This document shows, piece after piece, positions 14,101 through 26,662 of a DNA stretch of 64,000 nucleotides. Numbering within the stretch: position 1 is the first letter of the stretch; the number at the start of each line of letters is the position of its first letter. The position numbers were made by a program, and so were the translations under genes. Below the pieces are notes generated by a model. That model saw only the letters and a program-made list of their open reading frames with translations. It did no database searches and was not told the DNA's origin. Location: the NCBI GenBank assembly GCA_038380795.1, contig CM076279.1:5223001-5287000 (forward strand). The letters are read 5' to 3'. This DNA is from Pyrocephalus nanus (lineage: Eukaryota > Chordata > Aves > Passeriformes > Tyrannidae).

Positions 14101-14749
14101 ATCCACAACTTCTAAAAACGCTGCTCCTCTGAAATTACAAAGCCTTGAAAGTGCTTCTGTGCAGTCTGTGAATGTCTTTAAATTTTTCTGGAGAGAAGAC
14201 TCTCCATTTAAATGTGGTACTGCCTTGACATGGGATGCAAAGCTAAGGAGAAGGGGAAGGGCTCAACAGGTGTCCAAGAGTGCTGTACCACCTGTGATAT
14301 GATAAATCACACCACCCAGTAAGCCTTCAAAAAATAAGATTCTGGACTGTATTAATTTTTCTAACACAGCATCCTGCTTGTGAGACTCCTTTCTTAAATG
14401 TGATCCTGATGGCCATAGAGGAGTGAAGGGTCACTGGAGGTTATGAGGAAAGGGCAGATTTGGGGGCTCCTTATCTCTATTGCTTGGAAATCAGAGAACA
14501 ATCTACACCAAAAGGGGGAAAAAAAACCCCTGAACCAAAGCACCTGTCTGTTATATTTTCTCTCTCCTAGACAGCTTCATGATCTATATGGTTAATATAA
14601 TGACATACCTTGTTCCATTCTTCAGCTGCTTGTCACCTGAACTTGACAGACTTCAGAAGGCCAAAAGTGGAGAGAAGGCAGCCAGTGATTACCTGAGGCA
14701 AACCTGCCATCTTACAAGTAGAAGAGGCAGAAAACATGAATTACCAAAT

Positions 14750-14778
14750 ATCTATCTATCTAATCTATCTATCTATCT
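14750..14778. repeat. ATCT microsatellite
   Basis: Three ATCT units, a single inserted A, then four ATCT units. Confidence 0.93.
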
Positions 14779-14876
14779 AAAGAAAACAGCAGCAGACTAA
14801 TGACAACAATATGCTTCTGTTACCTCACACCAACAGTTAACAGAATCATCAGTTTTAATCAATATTTTTCAAGCAA

Positions 14877-14920
14877 GAATAAGGAATATTCCTTAATAAG
14901 GAATATGTGTATTCCTTATG
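14877..14920. repeat. Cluster of AAGGAAT inverted repeats
   Basis: AAGGAATATTCCTT (14881-14894) is a perfect 14-bp palindrome. It is followed by ATAAGGAAT, a 6-nt gap and ATTCCTTAT (14897-14920). Four copies of AAGGAAT or its complement fall within 44 bp. Confidence 0.85.
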
Positions 14921-17900
14921 ATCTTCCAGTCACATCCTTTGTTAGCTGTCCCCTGTTACCCAAAAGTGCTGTATCAATGTTGGGTATTCAATGAAAGCAT
15001 TTTGTCCTACAAAGGTAGAGCAGGGGGATTTTGTTTTATCTGCTACCAGGTAGTTTCTGATACAAAGATTTATCCTCCTTTAGCAGTTCCATGATAACTT
15101 TCCATAGTTCATTAAAAAATAACATGACTAATTAAGCATCACTTTGAAAATTCATCATCTGCTCGGGGGAGAAATGTTTCCAAATACCATGGAATTATTC
15201 AGTTTTCCATATTAGAAAACTGACGGTGTCTGACAGAGGGCTGAGTTTTCAGCTCATTTGACTGGTACAACTGTAACCAGACTGTAGCTGTTGGCATTAT
15301 TTACCATTGTTTCCCACAAGCTAAAACTTTATTCACACAAATAGTTCTTCATAAATGCAAGTAGAGATGCCAAAAAATTAGATTTAAGGCCCTATTGCCT
15401 GGAATTGAGCTCTTTATGAATAAGGATTACTCGCAAGAGCAGAAGGTGCCCAAGGAGATCACTAAATCAAAACACAGACTCAAACCCAAAAAGGAATATA
15501 TTATAATGAGAAGAACAGGAGAAAAGTAAACAGGGCAGACATTTGGAGCTGGAGAGGAGTGGTAAGAGAGTAAACTGCACTTCCCACATTCTCAGCTGTC
15601 TGAAAAGAATCAGCTTTGCCTGTTGCTGCTAAGTGATGTTATTGCTCTGTTAGCACTATCCCATGGTCTCATGCTTTGTCCCCTGCAGAATTCCTCCAGC
15701 CTTAAGCCGTCTCCTCACATGCACATTAGAGGCAGGTGACAGGGTGGCTGCAAACAGCTGCTTCCAGCAGCTTTCTGATGGCAGAGCTTTTCTCTTAATC
15801 AGAAAAATTCCCCAGTACAGTTCTTAGATCACTGCAACAGACTTTGCACTCTCTGATTGCCACTTGCATCACATAAATTTGCCTAGTAAATTTAAGAATT
15901 TGGTGCTGCATTATGAAAAGATGTGAATCATCAAAATGAAATGCTGAAAAGCTTTGCAGGTAGAGTAGACAATAAAAATTTAGCTTGTCAAATCCAGCAG
16001 GTCCACAAATGCTACATTAGTCTCTGTCATAAGGCAAAATTCACAGAAAATAAATTGCAGGTGTTGAAAATGTGATCTCTAAGAGGATACTCTTTGACAA
16101 GCAGTAAGGGGATTAGAATAAGAAAAATGAGGTTAGAGGAGTTGCATTTCAATCCTTCATGATGTTGTTGAAAGTAAAAGTCTACAAACTGACCTTGTGG
16201 TTGGATGACTGGGACAGGAAGTGAATCAATGATTACAGGTACAATGATTACAAAATGGTTTTTATCCACTTTTATTCATTACCAAGACCCCTTGAATCTG
16301 AACATCCACTAGTTAAGAAACTGTAGGAAAGAGAAGTGTGGGAGAGGACCGTGGAGAGAAAGTGGGATGCTGCTGGCCTGTCATGCTGGCTGGTAATGGG
16401 TCATATCCATTCTCTGGGCACCACATCTTAATGGCAAAAGAGGCACATTCACAGTGACAACAGTCTGCCCACAGCCAAACTGGACAAAATCATGGCTCTT
16501 GCTCTATTTGTGTGTCTGGGTTTTCCCCTGATGAAAATATGGAGTAGAAAGCAAATAAGAGAGTGTGGAAGCATGCCTGGAGCTTCAAGTTAGGAGAGAT
16601 TCCCAGATTCTTCCTCTTAAGTGCAGCACAGGTCACATGCATTGAAAAAAAATGCACATATAACTTAAGTCTGATAAAATATTTAATAGAACTGGAAACC
16701 CTAATTACGTGTGGAGAGTTTAAAGTGAACCATCCAGATTGTGAAGTGACAATTAACCAGCTGTGATGGGGAACAAAGGGAAAATAGCCTGTACTGAGGA
16801 AGAAACAGCAAAGGCATTTACATAATTTACACACACTCTGATCATTTGTAAATCAGGGTTGGGAAATACCAAAGCATTGGCTCCACACAGAGTCACCAGG
16901 CATTTGTGTTTATATCCAACACTTGATTCTGAAGCAATAAACACAGGTGTAGGTGGGAATGAAAGTCATCCAGAACTTTAGGAACCAGCGAGATGCCATA
17001 AAAATAAAAGAAAGCAGCCTCATATTTACAAGGTTAAAAGTTCCCCTTCAAACTGTGACACTCAGACACAATAATATGTTCTGGTTATATCTGAAAGGAT
17101 TGTATATTGATACTGAGCACTTCCTGAGAAGATTTTTAAAGAATCTCATCCTCTTGATTACTTCTCTTTGGGATAATTCAAAGAATCATGATTAGTAATG
17201 AAATACCAACCAAAAAATACCAACCTTTTTCTGAAAGAGTAACCAGAGTGGAACCATTTACCCATTCCATATTATAAAGAATATTTCTTACATCTCAGCA
17301 ACTGTCCAATATTTGATTTAAAGCAGGATTTTTTCCTCAATTTGATTTGCAATTGGCCAGATCAAGAAAGACATTTTATTCTTTCTTACTCCTATAGAAA
17401 ATTTCTGCCTTTGTACCACCTTCAAATACAGTATCATATTCCTTTTATCAATTCATAATTCAAATAAGGCACCCTTTCTTCTTTATGGGCTTACACTGCC
17501 ACAATGCACATTAGTTAGAGATGTCAATGTATGCTTTATTACAAAAGTCAAACTAGGCTTTATCCATAATTTTCTAAATCTCATTAAAGTTTCTTTCATA
17601 TTGCAGATGGGATAAAGCAGCACTTTAAACTTCACCAATCTCTTTCCGCTCTACAGCGAATCTTTCGCCATCGGTGGCTCGGGCGTCTGACAAAGGGATG
17701 CCTTGGGGGTGAGGCTGCTCCAGTGCAGATAAGCTGCCCTGCAATGAATCACTGTCCTCTGGAAGGGGCTGGCTTGTTAATAAAAGGTCAGAGATCACAG
17801 CGTCACTATTTCTCCAGCAGAAAGAAAAACAGGGGCTGGATTTTCTTCCTTTCTCCCTCCTTTTTCTTTTCTCCTCTCTGAAGGGCTCTCGAGTAGCTGT

Positions 17901-20900
17901 TCTTGCTCCCGCTGGCTCTGAGCTGCCTTTGGAGGCAGACACTGTGTAATGCATTTCTAAGTAGGCAGGGCTGCTCCAGAATGGGACTGGACACATCCCT
18001 GACTTCTTGCAGGATGTGATTCAGCTCCGCTTTTGTTGTTCAGAACATGCATTTCTCAGTAACACAAAGCCTCCCTATTTTAAAATTAGGCTAATACCAA
18101 AAGATGTGCCCTGGAGGACATTTCTAATCAGGGATTATCCTCTAGACCTGCCAATTATGGCACTTTTATTGCTCTTGACTAATTCCACTGCATTTTCTGA
18201 ATGGAAATATAATAATGAAAGTTTCTCTATATAACTTAGCAATTTATACGTGGCAGTCAAGGTTATGTTTCCATTAAAATTTATGTCGCTTCCGGCTCCT
18301 TCTGTAAAGTAAGATCATGGCCAAGTACTTTGCAGCACCAGCATTTTGGTGGGGTCATCTTGACTCCAGAGTAATTTCACAAGCTAAAATTCCGTATTCA
18401 CTAATCAGAACTAGTTAATTCTTCTCATGTAAGTTTGTATTTGGCCAGAGGTCTGGGCATACCCCAAATACTCAGATATGTTTTTATCATGAAAATTTAC
18501 CTAGTGAAATTTGCAGTTAAAAACTCCAAAGAAGCCATTCACATATTTAGACTGAAAAGACAGTAAAGCTATAAGAGCTCTAGCTAGCCAAGAAATATTT
18601 CCCAACAACATAATATATAATTGGTATAATCCTGTTTTAAATTATCAAATGCACTCTAGGGAGCCCGCTCCCAGAATAAAGCAATCCAAAACAAATAGAC
18701 AATCAGGTCCCAGAGATAATCCTTATTATTGCATTTTATAGCTATTCTTTTTCAAAGAGATCCAAGAACAGTAGGGCTGCAGAAGTCAACAGGATAAACG
18801 AGAAACCTTCCCTGAGAAACCTCCTTGACTGACAGATGGGAGTGAAGGGGAGATAGAGCAGAGCTGGGATGCCAAAGGAAGCAGCTGGTCACTGCTTAAT
18901 GGGTTTTATCAAGAGTGGAGGATTGGATTTCATTAACCTATACAGATACAGCAGGTACAATTCACCTGAGCAGAGCAGTACATTTTATACTATATCAGAC
19001 TTACAAGACTGTTGAAGTGTTGTGTGGGTCTTGTCCTGATATGAAATTCAAGGAAGAAAGGGAAATAATAAAGGAGAATCTTGAAAGGCGGTTTCTCTCA
19101 CCTGCTTTTCAATTTCCTTGTTAGAAACTTATATTACATCCCCAGCTCATCTGACCTCATCCTTCCCCTAGAGAAATCTCACGACTTTAAAAGCATCTTT
19201 CTAGGCTGGCCAGCTGTTTATTATGTAAGTAGAGAACATACTCCACACAGTGTCTGATGCTTCTGATACCAAAGAATTGCTGCCATAGAACTCCAGCCTT
19301 TCAGTCTAGAAGGGAATTGCAGAGAGAATCTCTCTTTAAAGCACCCTCAGTGCTCTGTTGGATGAGTCACTTGGAATGGCACCCACAGAAAAAAAGACAA
19401 GAAGGGTTAACACTTTTTTGGGACTGTGATTCTTCCTTCTTTGCTCACTTTTCTCCAGCATCTTGGGGCATTCCCTTGAGCTAATCTGTGCCATGTCAGA
19501 CCCCACAGCCTGAGTCTCTCTTGTAGTCACAGCTGAGAAAAGGTGGTGCAAAATTTTAACAGTGCAGTTTGGCTGCATTTCCACTGCCCTTAGGTAGATG
19601 AACATACCTTTAAGAAGGGAAAGGTGCACAGTGAAGCCCAGTGAAATTCTCCTACACATAGAATGTTGACTCTGAAAGGCCTATATTTTCCACAGGGGGA
19701 GATATCCCTGCCACTTTTCTTGCTTAAAACTTTAGAATGCATTCGAAATTCAGAGGAACATGCAATCTACACCACACTGAACTCAATTCTCATTTATACA
19801 ATGCTCCATTTATACCAGTCTGTCAGCTTAAGGGACCTCTGCAGCAGGAGTAATTACAGTTATGCACACTTCATGGTCCCATTATTCTGACAAAGTGGCG
19901 TAAGGAAGCTCCGATGCAGAAGGAAATCAGGTCTACTTATTTTTTAATACAGTGACTTTAATATGGTTGTGTTTTATCTTCAATTCTGTCTATATATCTC
20001 AGTCCTCTCCTGTGCTTTTGTGTGGTATTTCTATTGCTTGATACTATACTCAGTCTTCTTGGAGTATTGCATCTTTAATAAAATATGAGAACGTTAGGGA
20101 TGAAGAGTAAGCTCTTAATTCAACTCACATACTGAGTGACAGGGGAATGAAAGCCTATGTGTTTTGAACTTAGGCCATTTTCATTCTTTCAGATGTACTT
20201 GTGGTTCTGCTCTGACTTCAGGTCTGTTCTCAGTACTTTATTTATCAACAGCAACTCCATACTCGCTGCATGGTACGGATTTCTTAACTCAGCTCCTGTG
20301 ACATCTCAAAGTTTTGAACTGATTTGATTCACTTTCTGGCAATATTCCTTGCTATTATCCTTCCCAGTAACAAGTAAACTAAAGAAAAAAAGTTAGTTTC
20401 TTCCTTTGACAATCTTTCTTTCATGAACAAGTGACAGTGATAATGGGAAACTTGATATGAAAGGTTTTGGACATTTTTGAGCATTCATTCCACCATATTG
20501 CAATTAGGAAATGCTCTTCAAAAATTCCTAGAAATATAGAAATTCAAAGAAAGCAACAGGGAATTGATCTCTTCTTCATCTTCTGGAGTGTCATACAAAG
20601 CCATACCTGTGTTATTCATCTTTAAGGGAAAGGGAGAACTTATGCAGCAAAGAAACACAAGGAATAAAAGGGGACGGAAGGGTAAATGAAGAATTAAGAA
20701 CAGTTACTTTATAAGCATTCATCATTCTTGTAGGAGAAACCCATTAGTTGCACTTGTTTTCATGGTGCCTTTCCAGGATCCTTGTGTCTCCTCACCACAG
20801 AATCCCATTTTCTATGTTGCAGTATCTAATGCTGCTTTCCAGTCTCTTTGGTGGAGCCCACAAACCCCCAGGGACAAGATGTGACGAAAGTGTGGAGGGG

Positions 20901-22489
20901 GCTTTAACCACCACAGCTTTCATTTGCATCATCTCTGGGTAATGTCTAGCTCTTGATGAATATCTTGATGAATAACAGCTGTGTAATTACTGTACTTTAG
21001 AATTTTTAAAGTATTATAACAGTCCTGGTGATTCTGTGGCCAGAGAGGGACCTTTCATAAAGAAGAACTGTGCTGAAGAAAGAAACTTGACTTTAGTGAA
21101 TTCAAAGGTGAGGAAGGGCCCTACTTGACAAATCTGAGTTGGCAGCATATACTATTTTAAAAATAAAAACATGTGAGGGAAAAGCCTCTTGGAGAAAGGC
21201 TCAAGAGGGAGACAAGAGAAGAGAAGCAGGTGTCTGACTTAGCCTTCGGTCATGGCAGTCTGTGATTCCTTGCAGATGTTAAAATTTCAGGAGGCTGAGT
21301 GTTACTGAGTCAGCCCCTGTGCATGACATGCCCCAAAGATTAAAGTAATGGTAAGGAGAATACTCCTGACAAAGGTCACTTTGAGGGTAAACATCTCCAG
21401 GAGGGAATAAATTTCCCCTAGCTGAGGGCCAGCATATCCCACCCTGATGGGGAGCAGATGATTCACAGACTGGAGGGTACCCTAATGATCACACCCCTCA
21501 GTGTACACCAGTCCACATCACACACCCTTCTGGAGGTGAAGCAGCTCATGCCAACACAGCTTATCTCTATTTTCAGAGGCAAAATCCACAGGTAAGAGGC
21601 AACTCTGCCAGAACACAGATCATACACCAAGTGTTTGTCAGGGAAATACAGATCAAAGCCACAGGGTTTCCAGTTCCAGCAGTGGAAGGTGTATTTCTTA
21701 CAGTGTCAGATGATGTGGGGTTCATCTGTGCCAGACTGTACATCAGAGCCCATCACCCCGAGAGATTTCTATGCAGGCAGAAGAAATAAAGCACAGGTGA
21801 AAGAACTGCCTCAGCCAAGCAGAACAAAAATGCCATTGTAGAAAAAGCCAGGTTGACTTTGTAAAGCTGGGTTATTTGCTGGAAAAAAAAAAAAAAATCA
21901 GGGTTCTTTTCCTTCTCATTTTCCATTGCTTCCTAAAGAAGAATAAATCCTGTGCTAGAAGCCCATTAGTAGCAACTGTGATTTAAATGACTGCAGGAAA
22001 CAGGACTCAGATGCAAGAATGAAGGGCATGAATTCTACAAGGCATATTCATAGAAATAAATTTTTTGATGCAAATAGACTGCTTGTGAAAGCTTTGCTTC
22101 CTGCTGTATCTAAGGGCTCATATCTGACAATTCTGCTGAAGAACAAGGTAATTAATTATCATACCAGAAAATAGTGTAATGGTGCTGCCCTTCTGCAGCC
22201 TCTGTCTGTGGGCAGTTCCACACCAGTTGTTCCAGTTGTCCCTGTGCAATATTTGACTTTTTGAAAGCAACCTCCCAAATATAAATGAGTATTCCAGATT
22301 AAAATTAAAACTTGAATGGAAACACATTGTTGAAAGGTGACTGTTCAGAGGTGATTTCAGGGGGAAATGGAGTATTAAGGTTAACCTCATACTGTATGAG
22401 GAGATAAAAATCTTTTTTCTGTGTTCTGGTTCACTTTAGGTTCCCTTTTCCAAAGCTTTCTAGCTGCATCCTGGAAAAGAATTTCCTGC

Positions 22490-22590
22490 ATAGATATATA
22501 TACATATATATGTTCCATTATATATATTTTCTATTATATAAATATATGATATTTTATATATATAATATTACATATATATTCTATTTTAGG
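22490..22590. repeat. AT-rich low-complexity tract
   Basis: Alternating TA/AT runs (TAGATATATATACATATATAT, TTATATATATAATATTACAT) broken by TTCCATT and TTCTATT. Several self-complementary stretches could form small cruciforms. Confidence 0.88.
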
Positions 22591-23656
22591 TATAAACAGT
22601 CAGAGCTGGGCTCACAGAACATCACAGAAATCAATTTTCCATAAGTTGGTAGCTTCTTATTCTGATTGGCCTTAGATGTCATTGGACATTTAAGTATGTA
22701 AATGCTATATGAATTCATAGGTATATCTTCTAATACTACCATCCTTGGAAGCACATCTATGAAGTAATCTGGTGAGGAACTAACAATTAAAAAAAATAAA
22801 AAATACATTTTAGATTTATCTCTGCTAAAGTGAATACAAGTTCTACACATAGTATACATCTTTTACAACTGTATCTTGGGCAGGTAGTAAAAATACTCTC
22901 CTCCATGCATATTTCATGTGTGTAAGGCTGCATTTGTATATGCAATAAAATAAAAGACCTGTCTATGTGCTTCAGCTATAGTAGTATTAGACCATCTAGT
23001 CTAGTGTAGGATGATACATTTGATGCAGATTTGTATTTCTGGAAATCTGGGATCTGATCCTTAGTAAAAAATGGGTGTGGGCTTTAGCAGTCAGAACAAG
23101 CCAGCTCCACTTCCCAGGGCTTGAATGCCTGTATGGATCTGGTTTGTGGTGTGGCAGGAACACTGTTCTCACCTCTAGACTGTTTCTCAGTGAAGAAAAA
23201 TCAATAACAATGGCCTTGGCTGTAGACATTTCAGCAGGAGTTTGAACTCTCAGTCATTCTTTCTTAGTCTAATAGGAATTTGTAGGGAATAGTGCTCGAA
23301 TTTCCTGTTGCACTTAGGGGGTCTGTCATCCTGAACAACCTCCTCATCCGAGGCTCTGGGTCTCCCCCTTGCTTTTCCATTGGAGACATTATCAGTAAGC
23401 AGAAGACAGGACTTGGTTCAAAAGATTTGCTACACGTTTCAACTCTTTATAACTAATTTAGTAACAAAAATATGCTACCAGTCCCTTTCACAAGGCTATC
23501 TACAAGGGTGACTTCACAGCTCACTGAACCATGCATGACACATTTAATAGGTGGGACAAAAGAAAGACAGGAGTGCTGTAATAGGAACCAAAGGATTTGG
23601 ATGCATGAATCACACTGAAAAATGTTGCTATTATGGTTACTAAATCCTCTATTGCC

Positions 23657-23680
23657 TTTTTTTTTTTTTTTTTTTTTTTT
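23657..23680. repeat. Poly-T run (T24)
   Basis: Uninterrupted T24 followed by CCC. Confidence 0.9.
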
Positions 23681-26174
23681 CCCAAACAGAATAAATACAG
23701 AAACGTTTCACTTACTGCAGCACTATTAATACACATGGCTGGAATAGCAACAAGCTGCCTCCTTGCCTTGTCTTCCAGTTGTCCTGTTCTTTACCAATTC
23801 TTGTCACTACAGCTCAGTTCAATTGTTACAGAGCCTTCCCCTCAATGCTGTGATTTCAAAGTAATTCCTGACTACATCCATAAATTACCAACCACTGCAC
23901 GTGCTCCTGTATCTCTGGGGGGAAGTAACCAGCGAGTTGATGTGAGAGCGCCTTGCACAGGGGAAAACCGCTGAAACAAACCGATGCATCTTAAACTTGT
24001 TGGTCAATTCCTGTTTGTTTTATGTGTCTGAACTGCTCAGCTCAGACAGGACAGCAGTTGCAGGCAGAATTTTCAAGGAGAACTCTCTGCTTGACGTGGT
24101 AAAGATATCCCTCCTCACCTCGACGTTTTACTTGTGCATTGATGTTGTTATTGATGAAGGGACTTGTCCAGTGGTCGAGGTTCTAAAATGGATGATTTCT
24201 GTGTAACATGCAAGCAATACAGATTACGTTCTGTGTGGTGTTTCACAGAGCAACACTGCCACAGAAATGCACATTATCAAGCTGTTTTCCTCATGGTGGC
24301 AAGTGGTGTTTGAAGGAAGAGAGGAAGAAATCCACACCATGGCAAGACCATAATACCGAGGAATTCCTAGTGAGGGTACAGTACAAAGGAGAAACAGATG
24401 AGAGAAGCCAGCAAATAAATGCAAAGAAAGATTTATTGTGGTGCTAACAGATTGAACGAAACGTGGTGGAAAATGCAACAAATTGGGAAATAAATATTGA
24501 AATTCTCAGCTGCTCAGATAGATATGACTAATATTTATAAATTGGGAATGTATGTAATTCAAGTCAGCTAGCAGCAGATAAAATCCTAGAGAAGACGAGG
24601 CTTTTAGTAACCTTTTTACCAGTTAGCAGGCCACTCATCCCTGAGGTCTTTTGCCTTGATCTGCTAACTCATAAACTGCTGTGATTTAGGGTTTTACTTC
24701 ATTTTATATTTTCCTAGTGACATTTTACATTTTTGTACTGATGAGACAAAGTGTGCAGAAAGAAACAGAGTTTAACTGCTTTCACTAGATGAATCTAGAA
24801 ATTTTAATAAACTCATTTATAAATGATTGTCTGTAATGCTACTGTACAATGCATAAAGAAATCTAATTAACCACAGTGAGTCTAACAGCACTTCCACTGT
24901 CAGTCAACAGAACTGCTCTATATGATGAAATCATTATGTGTGCTATTTGCTCTATACACAAATTAGCATTTTGGATGGTTGCTACCATGATCCTTTTACA
25001 GGCTGCACTTCAAATAAAATAAAACACATAACAAATTGAATTAAATCTAATTGAATAATGTAATACTAGCCTCAGTTCATTTCTCCCCAATCAAAGATGT
25101 AATAGGTTTTGTAATACTAATTATTAATGACTTGCAATTTGTAGAACAGATTTTTAATTGTTGAGTTAGGATACCCACCAGCCTGTAATTTGAAAATTAT
25201 CTTTTAATTTACTGGGATTCCAGATTTTATTTTGTGATGAAGTTGCATTCCAACACCTAATACATTTAATAAATTTTGGCAAAACATGGTTCCTGTATTC
25301 TGTACCTGCAGCTCTACCCAGAAATTATGTTATGATTCCATTCAATAGCAAGTTAGTCCTTATGTCTCCAATACTTAGTTTATTTACCATTTATTACCGC
25401 TTCTATTATTTTAATAAAAAGGAAAAATTTTCTACTATTGTTAATAAAGTGATTTACAATGTTATGCATGTTTGCTCCAAACACTTTCCAAGGCCTTTTT
25501 TTTCTTGATGCAGAGTATAACTGAAATTGTAGCCTGTATATGCAGCTTACTCGTGTTAAATGAGTTTTTTTGTTTCAGTGATACAAAACAAAAGGACAGG
25601 AAGCAAATTTCGGGACAGGAAATACCCTGTTCACGAAGGAGTTAAAGTATTCAACCACAGGAGCACTTTGAAAACACAGGAAATTCTGATCCATCACTTA
25701 GCTGTGGGCTTATGTGACATTTACAACAAGCGTGTATATTTTGAGATAGTTGACAATGACATCTTTATGTTTTTGTTATCAAAGCTTCCATCTTACAATC
25801 CCCTTTGGTCCTGAGTATTGTTAAAAATGTGCCAGGGTTATGGCTGTTCATACCTTTCCACTTCTAAGTGGTACAATGATCAGAGAAGAGCAAAGCTTTA
25901 TGATCCCTTCAAGGTATTTGAAAATGACATTAAATGACGTTTATAAAGATTTCTAAAAGTCAGAAGAGTCTTCTTTTCTTTTTGAGGGCTTGTTCTCATC
26001 CTTTTGAATTGTGTTAGATGCCAATTCCTCCACTCTCCTTCTAGAAAAATACAAAGCATAAGCTACACACGTCCCATAAATCCACTGATAGCACCTGCAC
26101 ATCAGCCATCATGGACTTCTCTGGAATAACAGCTTTTCTTAGGACTTACATGGTATTGATCTGCAGAGCTTTCT

Positions 26175-26250
26175 GAGAGCATTAACTGTTGTATTTTTGC
26201 ATCTTGGTGAGGAGTATCCCCATTTTACAGAGGGAAAGTGAGGAAGATGA
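26175..26250 (+). mobile_element. MIR/L3-like ancient relic (partial)
   Basis: GCATTAACTGT...GGTGAGGAGTATCCCCATTTTACAGAGGG matches the order of the L3/MIR block (CATTAA, GAGGTAGGTA, TATCCCCATTTTACAGATG). The typical TCACACAGC block does not follow, so the copy is broken off. Confidence 0.5.
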
Positions 26251-26454
26251 AACCAATTTAGAACCAGGCATCAGTAAAAGTAATTCATCCTGGAACTTGG
26301 AAGATTTAGAGGAAGGAGTTAGGAGAGGGCTGTTTTCTTCTGCAAATGAACACAAAAGTTCAGTTCACACAGTAGCTAAGGAAGTGCCATAGACTGCAGC
26401 TATTCCAGTTTGTTGACTATAAAGTGCAGTTGTGCCTCTGGAAGCCTCTTACAG

Positions 26455-26488
26455 AAAAAAAAAAACAAAACAAAACCAAAAACAAAAC
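26455..26488. repeat. A/C-rich simple repeat
   Basis: A11 followed by CAAAA, CAAAACC and AAAAACAAAAC units. Confidence 0.88.
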
Positions 26489-26614
26489 GTGAGTGCATCT
26501 CTGTTTTAAGCACATGAATAATTCCATTTGCTCAATTACTTTTGGGATGAAAGTTATCCAGCTGGTGAAAGGCTGAATTGAGGCTTAATTCCAAAGGAAA
26601 TGTGTTAAAAATCA

Positions 26615-26662
26615 AAGGGTGAAACTCCCATTCACTTTTATGGGAAGAAGTCCAGGCCCATA
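26615..26662. repeat. Ancient amniote interspersed repeat relic
   Basis: AAGGGTGAAACTCCCATTCA followed by CTTTTATGGGAAGAAGTCCAGGCCC matches a repeat I know from turtle, crocodile and bird DNA (GGTGAAACTCCCATTGACTTCAATGGG...GGCCC). Family name not certain. Confidence 0.5.

Larger units (their letters stand above)
14101..26174. other. Upstream non-coding DNA, no gene seen
   Basis: Gene-free by eye. Notable contents are an ATCT microsatellite (14750-14778), a cluster of AAGGAAT inverted repeats (14877-14920), a patch with unusual CpG density at 17640-17700, A15 at 21883-21897, an AT dinucleotide-rich tract at 22490-22590 and T24 at 23657-23680. There is also a long, very AT-rich block with many TAAT motifs at 24780-25460. 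A 123-codon minus-strand frame (17625-17996) lacks a known domain. Confidence 0.65.

Noticed and set aside
22985..23025. Possible CR1 fragment (ACCATCTAGTCTAG)
   Set aside because: Only a short similarity to the CR1 AGACTAGATGATC motif, with no tail or flanking match.
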